Assembly (NCBI GenBank): GCA_963693305.1 | Contig: OY855915.1 | Location: forward strand, 19,529,722 to 19,593,721 | DNA length: 64,000 nt | Reading direction: 5' to 3' | From: Meandrina meandrites | Lineage: Eukaryota; Cnidaria; Anthozoa; Scleractinia; Meandrinidae | Shown: positions 33,301-45,300 of the stretch, one piece after another | Layout: each line of letters begins with the position of its first letter | Position numbering within the stretch: the first letter of the stretch is position 1 | Made by a program: the position numbers and the translations under genes | The notes under the pieces: model-generated | Seen by the model: only the letters and a program-made list of their open reading frames with translations | Told to the model about the DNA's origin: nothing | Databases searched by the model: none

Positions 33301-36300
33301 AAATTTGGCCTCTATTATTGCAGTAATGAAAAGCTATTCTTATCCAAAGGCCTTAAAGCTGCAGAACAACTCAAAAATTTTTCATCTTCCTAAATGACTA
33401 AATAACCCAAAATTCACTGAACCAAGATGCAAAAATTTTGCATCTAGCTAAATGACAAAATAGCCCAAAATTCACTGAAACCAAGGTGCAAAAATTCTGC
33501 ATCTTGCTACCTGTACATGACTAAATAGCACAAAATTCACAAAAATGCATAGTAAAAAATTCTGATACTAGCTTTTTTGGATTCTAAAAATGTACTATTG
33601 TTATTTTAATTTGTAATTATATATATTTTATTGGTACTGTCCTTGCTGATGTTGCTTGACTCCACTGTCAACTTTTGGCAGACAACATGTTGATCACATG
33701 CTCAACAAAATTGCCTGCCTTCCATTATTGAGCATAGCAAGAAATGCATTTCCTATAAGAGAGAAGCATGAGGTACATGTATGTAAGAAATATGCACATC
33801 AAATTTCCACCCTGTGTAAGGAGAGGGGAAAGGACTTTGGTAAGAGTTAATGAAAGGTTTAAAAAGCCAATGTTTTTTATTTAACAGAATAGCACTAGAT
33901 GAAGTTGTATAAGATCTTTAATTCCCTTCCACATAATAATATGCCTACTGAGACAGTGGCAGATCTAGGAAAGGGGCCAAGGAGGCCCGGGCCTCTACCT
34001 TATTTTTAGGCCAAAAAGAGGCCCATAGGGTCCAGAAAAACTATTTTTGGAGTGCCCCCATATTCCAGGGTCTGGGTGGTTGCCCCCTCCCCCTCCCTTA
34101 TCTGAAGGTCTTGATCCACCACTGTGAGATGGCCTCATAAGAATTTTGTTGTCAGCATCATTGCTAGTTAGTACGGTGTACATGTATTGTATCAACAAAA
34201 CCCTGACAAGACAGGATGTAATGGTGTCATCAACATTTGAATGACATATTATCATTTTCAGACTGCAGCACAGTTGTCTCATTCATAGCCAATGATTGTG
34301 CTTGTCACACAACCCTCCCTCCCATTCCTGACAAAGAACAGTTGTTAAAACCCTAATAACATTTCTTTACACGATTCAGCCAACCACAAATTGTCGTAAA
34401 GTCAAGAACTCTTAAAGGACACCCATATACATGTAAGATGGACAGCTATCTAAACTGGACTGTTGTCTTAGAGAGAGTTGACTGTATACCGTAATGATTC
34501 GATTTAGCGCCCGGGGCGCTTATTTACTTTTGACATCTTAAGGGAGGGTGCTTATTCGAGACAGGGCGCTTATTCGGGACAGGGCGCTTATTTAATTTTT
34601 TGAGAATCAACCAAATGTTCAAAATAAAAACTTTTATAAATAACAATAACAGAAACTGTAACAGTAACAAATTGTTGAAAGTTTAGTTACTTTTAAAAGA
34701 ATTGTTCATTTTAGCAGTAAATATATGTAGGGTATGGTGAATGTTCATGAGTTTATCCACGGTACTTAACAATAACAAAAACTGTAAGGATGGGGACACT
34801 TATTAAAATGGGGGCGCTTATTGGAATGGGGCGCTTATTGGAATAGGGGCGCTTATTTACAAAAACACATTCTATGGGGGGCTCTTATTCGGAAGGGGGC
34901 GCTTATTGGAAGGAGGGCGCTAAATTGAATCATTACGGTACATGTATGTTTAAATCTTAGGATGTTGCTCAACCTCACTATCTCATGTCATTTCAAATTG
35001 AATGCTAAGGAACATGTACATCAGAAAAAAAACCAAATAGATAAGAAATACAGTAAATATAACATTACCAATATCATTTCCATGTCCTATTTCCAGAACA
35101 TGTCTATAATCTTTTTTCACTCCCCTTCCCCATCAAAATACATGTACTGAGATTCCCTTGTGAGTAGAATTTCATCCAAGACCACTATTAATATTGGCTA
35201 CTTTTAACTAGATCACTATCAATGTGTATACGCTGTACATACACATGCATACAAATTAATACTCCATCACAAAGCCCCAACAAGATGGGGTGCAAAAATG
35301 AAATCAAACTTCCAAATACTGTAACAAAACATTTTCAGATTGCAGCAAAGTCTCCTTCACAGCCAGTGCTCTACAGTAAGTTATTACATAAATGCCCACC
35401 ACCTGCCCCCACCCCCCTCACCAACAGCTATTTGAGGCCGAAAAACATTTCAAGACTATCATTACAAGTCTTTCACCAAAAATGGGCACCCTGGAAGGCG
35501 GGGAATGCACCAGAAATCACAGTCTCGGCATCCTGAATCGGGGAATACATGGGGCAGTCACTCCATGGTCTGCAGTTTTCATTTTTGTGCCACATAGTAG
35601 AAGCCAGGCAAGTTTATACTTATCAGATACAATGTACAGTATGTCCAGAAATGCACCGTAATGAGATTCATGTTCCTCATAATAGGCATCACAAAGTGTC
35701 CTTATTAATGAAATCCCACCAAAACACACCAAATTATATCAAAATATGATGTCTAAAAGCCCAGTAGGACATGAAGTACTCTGTGAACAATACTTGCATG
35801 CATTTCTGGACATAAGTGATACTTGTACACATAAAATGCTTTGCAAAGTTTCTTACAACCATGGCTCTGTAAAGAAGTACATGTATTATAGCTGATTTCT
35901 TTACAGCCTGCTCTCGAAAGGTAGGTCTCGAATATGCTGCACTGACCTGTCTGATATTCTGATTGGGTTATTGTTCTGTCTGGATTCGTGTCTGTTGTTT
36001 CAAAGTGAGGATTGCTTTTTGATGACATTAATTTTATGTTTTTTGTTACATTTCCTTGACTAAAAATATGAATATACAATGTATACTGTAATACACAATG
36101 TAATAATAAAAGTGGGCAAATATGCTCGCTTGCTACAATTATGATTTTGTGTAAGCTGTGCTCATAACGAAATCCGTTCATTTTCCAACATCAAACTGTT
36201 AGGTTAACAAGACATGTCCTTTCACCAAGGTTTGAAAGTTATTCCCCAATGTCTGTTCTGCTAGGAACCACACAACAATTTCTTACATCAGAAACTATTA

Positions 36301-39300
36301 GGTTATTGAGTATTGAATGTCTGCTCCTAAATTCTGCTCATAACTTAAATATATAGGCACAAGCTCTCCCTCTCTCTCGTTGTAAGGGCTCAGTATATAT
36401 ATACGTAGTTTACACTAGCAAGGCTTACACCGTGATCATGATTAATGACATCGTAAATCGTGCCACAGATGTGGTTTTACTTCTTAGTGTGGTAATAAAG
36501 CTTACTTTAAGCCAGGAAAAACGATAAAACATGTTTCGTTGGCGAAAGGAACGGTTAAAAAATAATGTTTTTAACTCACCTTTATGCATTGTTGTTGAAT
36601 GAAGACTTTCCACCCTTCGCATTCTCTAAAAGATTGCCAGATACGCTGAGCAACTGATGCGGGTGTCACTCTTGCCATTGCAGAATATCTTTGAACTCTA
36701 AACATTGAAAAATTCAAAATGGTGGCTTTGGTGTCGGCAAGTCGGCCAGTGCTGGTCATTCTTGAGACCGCAGTTGAAGGCTCCAGCGGATTTCCGTGGC
36801 GTAGCCAATCATGGCACTCGAATCTACTCACGTGACTATTGTTGAATCGTTGCTCCTTCCATTTTTTGGCGCCGGTCGTTTGAATTATATCTGCAGGCCG
36901 TTGGAATAAGCTCGCGAGTGGACAACACAGATTGTCTGAAAAGCATAATGGTTTCGCTAAATGTAATTACATACAGAAGAAAAATTATGCTGTGTTAATC
37001 CTGTGTAAAATGGAGAAAAGTGTACTAGAGCTTGTGATTCTTGGAGCTGATCGAAGGCCTTGTGTTTGAGGTGTTATTACAACGCACGCCTTGCAAGTCA
37101 GGAGAGTCGTTTACAAAGTGTTTTGGTGAGTACATGTACATAAGCTTATACTTCTTTTAAAAACCAACTGGACAGCTTACGGGTATAAATTGGATGCTGA
37201 TATTCCGGTTTCGCTGAAGCATAACACTCGACTTTGTTTGCACAAACTTGTAGTCACTGGATACAATAATATTTGCTGAAATTGTCACAGCTTCGTGTGT
37301 TTTAATAATAATTGTTCGGAAACAAATTAAATACAGGCCTAAATACCAGTGTGAAACTCTCCAAACAGCTGATAGGCTTCATAAGAGTGCAAAATTGCTT
37401 TATCTTTTTTTACATCGTCGATTGGTTATCCCCCATTTCGTTGTTGCAGTACAGAGGCTGAGACACTGTTCAAAAAGGTTAATCGGGAATACATTTAATT
37501 TAATATTTTACAGGTGAAAGAAGAACAGAGAAACCTTTCAAAGTGGAAAACTAGAAAGGACAGTTGTATAAGATTGTATACAATTGTACATCTCATCAGA
37601 TGACAGTTATCACGTCCAGCATTTTTTCATGTCAGTAACAAGCCAATTTTAGCCACATGCAATGTTTTACGCTTAATAAATGAAGAGAAGATCCTCGAAG
37701 TTATGAACACAACTTAAGCAGTTGTGAAAATAAAGCCTGAAAAAAATCAGGCTTGCCGGGACTCGAACCCTGACCTCTGCGATACCGGTGCAGCGCTCTT
37801 ACCAATTGAGCTAATAAGCCAACTGGGAGCTCATCATTAAATTAGTTCATCCACAGTTCAAATATATGATTTCATATATTCATTATTTCATCTTCATCTT
37901 TCCCAGGTGTATTACAAACCAATTTAATGACCAGCTCCCAGTTGGCTTGTTAGCTCAATTGGTTAGAGCGCTGCACCAGTATGGCAGAGGTCAGGGTTCG
38001 AGTCCCAGCAAGCCTGATTTTTTTTAACTGCGAGGATCTAATTTATTCTTCTCTTCATTTATTCTTCATCCACAGTTCAAATATATTATTTCATATATTC
38101 ATTATTTTGTTTTACACTTAATTCATTTATATGCCAATCAAAGGCATCATTTTAGGCTATTGTTTCAGAATATACTTGGGAATTTTGGTAAAGTGTATAT
38201 GTAATTACCAGAAAAGTGTTATTGTCATAGCAATGCTTACCTGTAGTTCAATTGTACCTGTTACCATGGCCAATCAATTCCCCATCCCTCGATGCAAAGA
38301 ACTGGACCTTGCCCGGGGAGAGGATACATACATACATGTATATAAATTAATTTCGCTCCCCGAAAAGGGCTTTTAAGCAGCATATGTTAAAAAAGAAAAA
38401 TTAAAATACAAGAAAACAATAGTTAATTACAAAACATTTGCAATAAAAATTATGATGAGGAAACAAAATAATAAAAGTTTGTTAACAGGTAAAATTGAAC
38501 TATGCATAAATAAACTTTTAAATTGTTCTACAATGTACATGTAAAATGGATATCTGCATTTTGGCATTCCTTCTTGTAAATCCTTATTTATTGTTCAAAA
38601 GAATTAGTTTTGTCTTTCTACATTTAACATAATATGAAAAAATTCCACTTTGGTGAATGTTATCAATGTGCATCTCATAATAATTAATAATTTCTAATTA
38701 AGAATTAATTTTTTGCTTTGATGTTTTCATAGACTTCCACAAGCCTGTGCTTTTGTCGGAAGGGCTTTTTAGTCATTAAGCAACCTGCAGAATTTTTGCA
38801 TCAGTGAATCAGTGAATTTGTGGCTATTTACTCATTAGGCAAGACGCAGAATTTTTGCATCTTGGTTCAGTGAATTTTGGGTAATTTAGTCATTTAGGAA
38901 GATGCAAAATTTTTGCATCTTGGTTTCAGTAAATTTTGGGTTATTTAGTCATTTAGCAAGATGCAGAATTTTTGCATCACGGTTTCAGTGAATTTTCATA
39001 TGTGGGTTGAGTTTGTTGTTGGATCTCGCCCTTGCTTCGAGGGCTTTCTCCGGGTTCGCCGGTTTTTCTCCCTCCACAAAAACTGACACTTGTAAATTCC
39101 AATTCGATCGGGAATCAACGGACTTGAATAGCCACTCTGGAAATGCCACTGCAATCCAGGCTGATTTGATGTGTTGTGGTTGCAGTGTGTATCAAAATAA
39201 TTTTCAACATTGTGGATCCCATTTTTTTAAGGAACCTTAGAAACGTAGGATTTATTGTACTTTTCTCATTGTAGATTTACACTGGAAGATACGTGGCACC

Positions 39301-42300
39301 AAGACAAAGAGAAAATCCCGTGGAACATGTTGACAGTTTCTTTGAAGGCCTTTGTGTGGGAACATTTGTCGCTGTTTTGATATCCAATTGGGATAAAGAG
39401 CCAGTGATTGGCGTTATAAAAGAGCTATTGGATGATGAATTTAAAATCCATTACTGGAAAGGAACGTACTTTGGCAAGTGGGTCCCTCAAAATAAAATCA
39501 GATCAACCGAGCCATGGATTGATAAATTGCCAAAGGAGTGCATAATAATTCATTCATTTGACCTGACCAGTGACATGAAATTGCAGCCTTCAACAAGAAG
39601 GCATTTAAAGAATAAGTACGCTTTGCTAAAAAACAATGCGAACAGCGACAATCTATAAGAAGGTCATCGGACTTCAAAGAGCATTGAACATTTAGCTCTT
39701 CTCCAAGTTTTGTCAGACACTGCGAATGGATTCATAAAGTTGGTTGTTTTGATGTAAATTAAGGTAATGTTAATAAATTATGTTAACACTGGGTGGCCAT
39801 TTCAATGTATCTGTTTAATATAAAATAAATGTGCTGCATATTTGTGTAATAAACGTTAATGTCATAGAAGTCGCTTAACAGCAAGAACTGTACACAGAGC
39901 TGTTTTGCCCATCGAGCAAATGAAGATTTAGAATTTCTTTATGTTTCATAGACTTGGTTGTTCAGTGATGTTTTAACCGAGACTTTTTTAAGCGACTGGT
40001 TGCAGAATTTCTGCGTCCTTCGAGCATTTGACGTCCAAAAACAGTGATGTTTTAACTGAATTTATTAAAGCGACTGGTTGCAGAATTTCTGCGTCCTTCG
40101 AGGATTTGACCTCCAAAAACAGTGATGTTTTAACTGAATTCATTTAAGCGACTGGTTGCAGAATTTCTGCGTCCTTCGAGGATTTGACCTCCAAAACAGT
40201 GATGTTTTAACTGAATTCACTTAAGCGACTGGTTGCAGAATTTCTGCGTCCTTCGAGGATTTGACCTCCAAAAACAGTGCTGTTTTAACTGAATTTATTT
40301 CAGCGACTGGTTGCAGAATTTCTGCGTCCTTCATGGATTTGACCTCCAAAACGGTGATGTTTTAACTGAATTCATGTAAGTGACTGGTTGCAGAATTTCT
40401 GCAACTTTCATCAATCTTGTGTTTAAAAAAACTCGTTTTTGGCGTAGCGGATTCGTGCGCCGGTAAAAGGAGAGTATTTTCTTCTGAAATGATGTTGTTG
40501 CCGTTAAGAATCATAAATTTAAAAGGAAGCTTTTTTTGGCTCAGAGGAAATATCGAGCTTTATACTGAAAATTCAAACTTTGGAAAACCCATTTTACTTT
40601 GGAACGCGTTCTCTCTGATCAATTAACTCGCACATATAGAACGTTTTCATATATGTTTCATATGACGTCGCGGCAGCCATATTGGTGTTCTAAAACAAAG
40701 AAACGACGGCTATATTGGTGTTCCAAGTCATTCCTTCGGAAATTAAACTCTATTCTTATGCAAAAATCGTCTTTTGCTTCACCAAACCAATATGGCCGCT
40801 GGTCACGTGAGTGAAAACGCTCTATATATTCCTTCCAATTGTCGCTTATCGGAAGGAAAAGTCTCTAAAAAAGATTTTGGTCAGAGCGAAAATTTCTTTA
40901 CGCAATTTAAAACAACATTTCGGAGTTATATACGGTAAGGATCGAGTGACAATATTATAAAAGAAGCAAAAAAAAAAACACCCTTTACATCATTTTAACC
41001 CGCACCGCATCCAATTAAGTGCTGCTCAAAAGCTTTCACATGAATGTTTAGACAATAGGGTGTCGTCCACTGACTTGAAAGTAAAAACCACTGGAACCCT
41101 GTACTGACAGCATAATAAGCAGTACCACGTGAAAGAGCTGCTTAGTAGCTTTCGTTTAAATGACAACAGACTAGGATTTCATCCACTGAATCGGCAGCAT
41201 AGGCAACATAAACTACCAGAAAATGTATAAGCAGCTTTTGGTTAAAGGTTACTTAGTTCCTTTGCATAATAGCTTACGTTAAGAACAAGACAGGAACCCA
41301 CCTTGGTGCCATACAGTTTGACGTCAGTGCTTAGTGTTATGGCTGTCAAGGAAGTAGTCACCACGCCAGTGAAAATGGACGTGATGACGAGGCCAACAAG
41401 AACCCAGACTATCGCGAAAATACGAGCCACAAATCCACGAGGCGATCGATCGCCATAACTGCGGGAAAACGCGACAGTAAAGAATTGATATTCAACTGCA
41501 TGAAGAAAACAAAACAAACAACATGAAGCAACTCATTCTCGTCCCCATAGCCCTTTTCGCTTCTCTTTGCCGGCGGGGCCTTGGCACGAGAAACGAGGGG
41601 CTCTGGGGACACAGGATTTCCAGTCCTAGATTCTAGGACTTCCGGTCTTCATGTCTGCAGTCGTGATGTTTCTAAAGACTGTGTGGGGCAGTCATGGCGT
41701 TTTTTACTTCCGCTCAAGATTTCTTTGTTTCAAACAGCCAATCAAAAAAATTCGAATTAATTCAAAAATCTTATGTCCCCAGAGCCCTTCGTTTCTCGTG
41801 CCAAGGCCTCGCCGGCTAAGAGAAGCAAAAAGGGCTATGGGGACGAGAATGGAAGCAACTGCACAAATACTAAACTGGAGAGCTCTTTACTATTCTTTTT
41901 CCTTTTCCACTCGGTCTTCGGTGGAAAAGTAGGAAAACCAAATAAGTTAAACGGAGTAAACTTAATAAGTTTTGCTCGACAACAAGATAAGATAGCACTC
42001 ACCCTACGGTTGTCATAGTGACAAAAGCCCACCAGAAACCCTCTCCGCTACCTTTGATAAACGACCTCGGAAACTCGTCCGGGTTATACCAAGTGTCCTT
42101 TTAAAAGGCAGAATCAGGGTAAAAAATTGTATCAGTATTAACACAGAAATGCCTTTCAGTGATAGTGGATCTTTACAACGATCAAATGATGGGGGCGGGC
42201 GAAGACAAGATATAATTACCGGTATCACAAAACAAATGCTGCAATTAAAAAGGGGAAATGTTCAGTTTGGTGCACAAAAGAGGGTGTTCGGAATGGCAGA

Positions 42301-45300
42301 GGTACAGTGCTCGTTGCAGACAAAAACAAAAAAAATATATTGAAGAAGATATCCATAACTCAGTGACGCAAATACTGGGAAAGTGTACCAGTTATTTCCA
42401 GTAAGAGTAAAACCCATACGTTCGACCACTGAGCTTAAGGAGACTCGTTGGAGCTAGGTCACTTATTCCTCAGCCAGGTAAGCCGGCGAATGCATCCTTG
42501 TTAAACACTTAAGCCCGATCTTCCCCACTCTTTTAATCCAGAGGGAGACGTGTAGTCCAGATTGATTCGTACTTACCAGTCCCCACATAATTATTCCGGA
42601 CAGTAAGGCCATCAAGAGCGTGAGAAGTAGCACAGGCCAACCAGACAAGACAGACTTAAACACAGCGTTGGCGGAAGTACCTGGTGGCTCGTCGACAACA
42701 ATGAAAGCCACGCCTGGTGAGGCTATCAGCGGCATGAACTTGTAGTCGTTCTGATACGAGCGATCATCCTTCTTTCCACTGATTGGAAACGTGATCGTAT
42801 CAGGAACATCAAGGTTGCTGATTTTTTTAATCTCTACCAGGTTATCTTTTCGGTTTGTGTAGGAGATCGATGACGGACCGTCACCCTCCGAGCAGTTTCC
42901 ACAGCACAGTGGAACAATTTTTCGGAGAAGCAGCGGAAATAATCCCGAGGGTTCCCGGTCGGGTCCGTTGTCTCGGATGTATGGTGGGATGTCATACCAG
43001 TTGGCTTTGATTACCTTGGGGCATTTACACTTCTCTGAAAATAAAAAAATGGAAACAATGAAGACAGTATTTCCTTACCTTATGTGTCCGTTCTTTTATT
43101 GAATGGTCTTACGGTTTGAGAGTTGGACTCTTGTTTCTATTCTCGCTCAAGACCCTTGTTTGTTCTTGGTCACAACATTTAACTCTTGCACTACCTCCTT
43201 CGACTGAAGGGTATAAATTGGTACGGTACGTAGTCTAGCAGCTCTTGTAAGCTTGTAATTCAACTGGCCCTCTCGTGTAGTAGTTGCTTATTGTTTTCAA
43301 GGGGCATTGTTCCTGTTGTTTGTTCTCTCGAAGGGTAGCGAGCTATTCATGTGAGACCTTGCGACAGCTGCTACCCGACCCAATTGGCAACATATCATTT
43401 TTTTCCTGGTTTAAAAAAATATCAACATATGTAGTTCTATCCTCCTTAACCTTTTCTTTACCACGAGCAAACAAGGTGTTATTTCAACAAATGTCAACAA
43501 ACCAATAAAAGTCTAGTATACAAACAGTTAGACCTAAGGCAATGATAAAACATGCAATTCTACCCACCGACGCCATAAGATGCATATGGGGGCTCGGGAA
43601 GAGAATTTGTAAGTTGATAATCCTCAATGTTTACCTTTCACGTGCAAATGCATCACAGCATCATCCGCTCCTTCAGTGTTATTCGCAAAACATTTGTAAT
43701 ATCCCGTGTCATTTCTCCTGAGGTTCTTTATCTCTAGCCTTCCATCGTGGTTGTCAATCATGCGTCTTTCATGCGTGTCGAGTGGTTGTTCGTTATTCTT
43801 GGAGCTTGATCCGAGATAAGACCAATAGACCAGCGCCTCTGGAGATGCTGAAACCTGACACATTAAAATCTCAGTGTCGGTTTCTGTAACAACCTTGTTT
43901 GTTGAACAGTTTTGGATGCCATCGGGACAGAATGATGTGATCTCTGGTTTCTCTGTAATAAACCGTGGCACAGAAAAGGTGTCAGTTTCTTCTAACAAAC
44001 ATGTACAAATGAAACATAACATGGATAGATGGAGGTAGGCAAGTAGGTAAGTAGGTAGGTAGGTAGGTAGTTAGGTAAGTAGGCAGGTGGTCGGGCAGGT
44101 AGGTAGGCAGGCAGGTAGGTAGGTAGGTCAGTAAGTAGCTAGGCAGGGAGGTAGGTAGGTAGGTAGGTGGGCACGCAGGCAGGTATTCAGGCACGTAGGC
44201 AGGCATGTAGGTAAGTAGCTATGTTGGTAGGTAGGGAGGCAGGTAGGTAGGTAGGTAGGTAGGTAGGTAGATAGCTAGGTGGGATGCTAGGTAGGCAGGC
44301 AGTCAGGCAGGTAGGAAGGCAGGCCGGCAGGTAGGTGGGTAAGTAGCTAGGTTGGTAGGTAGGCAGGCAGACAGGTAGGTAGGTATGTAGGTAGATAGCT
44401 AGGTACGATGCTAGGTAGGTAGGTAGGTAGGCAGGCAGGCAGGCAGGTAGGTAGGTAGGTAGGTAGGTAGGTAGGTAGGTAGGTAGGTAGGTAGGTAGGT
44501 AGGTAGGTAGGTAGGTAGGTAGGTAGGTATGTAAGTAGGTAGGTAGGTAGGTAGGTAGGTATGTAAGTAGGTAGGTAGGTAGGTAGGTAGGTAGGTAGGT
44601 AGGTAGGTAGGTAGGTAGGTAGGTAGGTAGGTAGGTAGGTAGGTAAGTAGGTAGGTAGGTAGGTAGGTAGGTAGGTATGTAAGTAGGTAGGTAGGTAGGT
44701 AGGTAGGTAGGTAGGTAGGTAGGTAGGTAGGTAGGTAGGTAGGTAGTGGGAGGGATGCAATGCATGCATGAGCACATGGATGGATTGGTCAAATATTAAT
44801 GATTTTCAGACTCACTTGGAAAGGGAATAATCTCATAGGTGGCATTAAATCCTCTCCCTGTTATGGAGTCATCAGATCTAAACTCCACTCGAATATTCTC
44901 GCAGCGTGATGTGACAGTAAACGACGTCATATTGCCACAAAATCCATCAACGTTGTCTCCCGTTCCTAGGTTCGTTGACCAATGCTTCGCCTTGTTACAC
45001 ATGTCCGATACTTTGACGTAATCATACGGAAGGCACGTCTTGCTCAGTTCCAAGTCAAAGTCGTGAAATGTGATGTTGATTCTGGCATTATAATCGCCTT
45101 TAATAAACCAACTGAAAGAAAATAGTTTGAGAAACAATTTTGAAAGAGAGTAGTACAAGGTTATGAGGTAATTAGGACCAGTTTTGCCTCTCAAGAACCC
45201 CTTCCCAGTTTCTGAATCTCCTCCCGAGTGCTGTATCCTCTCTAAACCGTCAGAGCCAAATTGTCCTTGAGATGGATTAACAAGGGTTTGTATTACAACC

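Larger units (their letters stand above)
31530..40611. mobile_element. Composite insertion with inverted ACGCGTTCCAAA ends
   Basis: ACGCGTTCCAAACTAAAATG at 31530 (and again at 33054) is the inverse of the block ending at 40611; similarity runs about 40 bp inward. Both sides also carry minisatellites with the same palindromic cores in opposite orientation (32063-32500 and 33390-33560 against 38790-38990 and 39985-40405). No target duplication could be fixed and no transposase was recognised. It could be a large DNA transposon with nested insertions, or two. Confidence 0.55.
31253..41301 (-). other. 10 kb intron of gene B
   Basis: The equivalent intron of gene C (56783-57140) is 358 bp. The excess of about 9.7 kb is a composite insertion from about 31.5 to 40.6 kb plus a MITE; the ancestral intron is still visible near 41010-41301 as the minisatellite shared with gene C. 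Confidence 0.8.

Noticed and set aside
36571..36831. Full 86-residue minus frame as a gene
   Set aside because: Only the part from the Met at 36678 to the GTGAGT donor looks like an exon, and even that is tentative.
37750..38014. Two functional tRNA-Thr genes
   Set aside because: Acceptor and anticodon stems have mismatches, the base before the anticodon is C, and the surroundings look like SINEs.
44187..44792. Long minus-strand frames reading Thr-Tyr-Leu-Pro repeats
   Set aside because: They are the translation of a (GTAG)n microsatellite inside an intron of gene B.
44839..45021. Plus-strand frame opposite the CUB exon (and its twin at 62040-62222)
   Set aside because: It is the antisense shadow of conserved CUB coding sequence in both paralogues.
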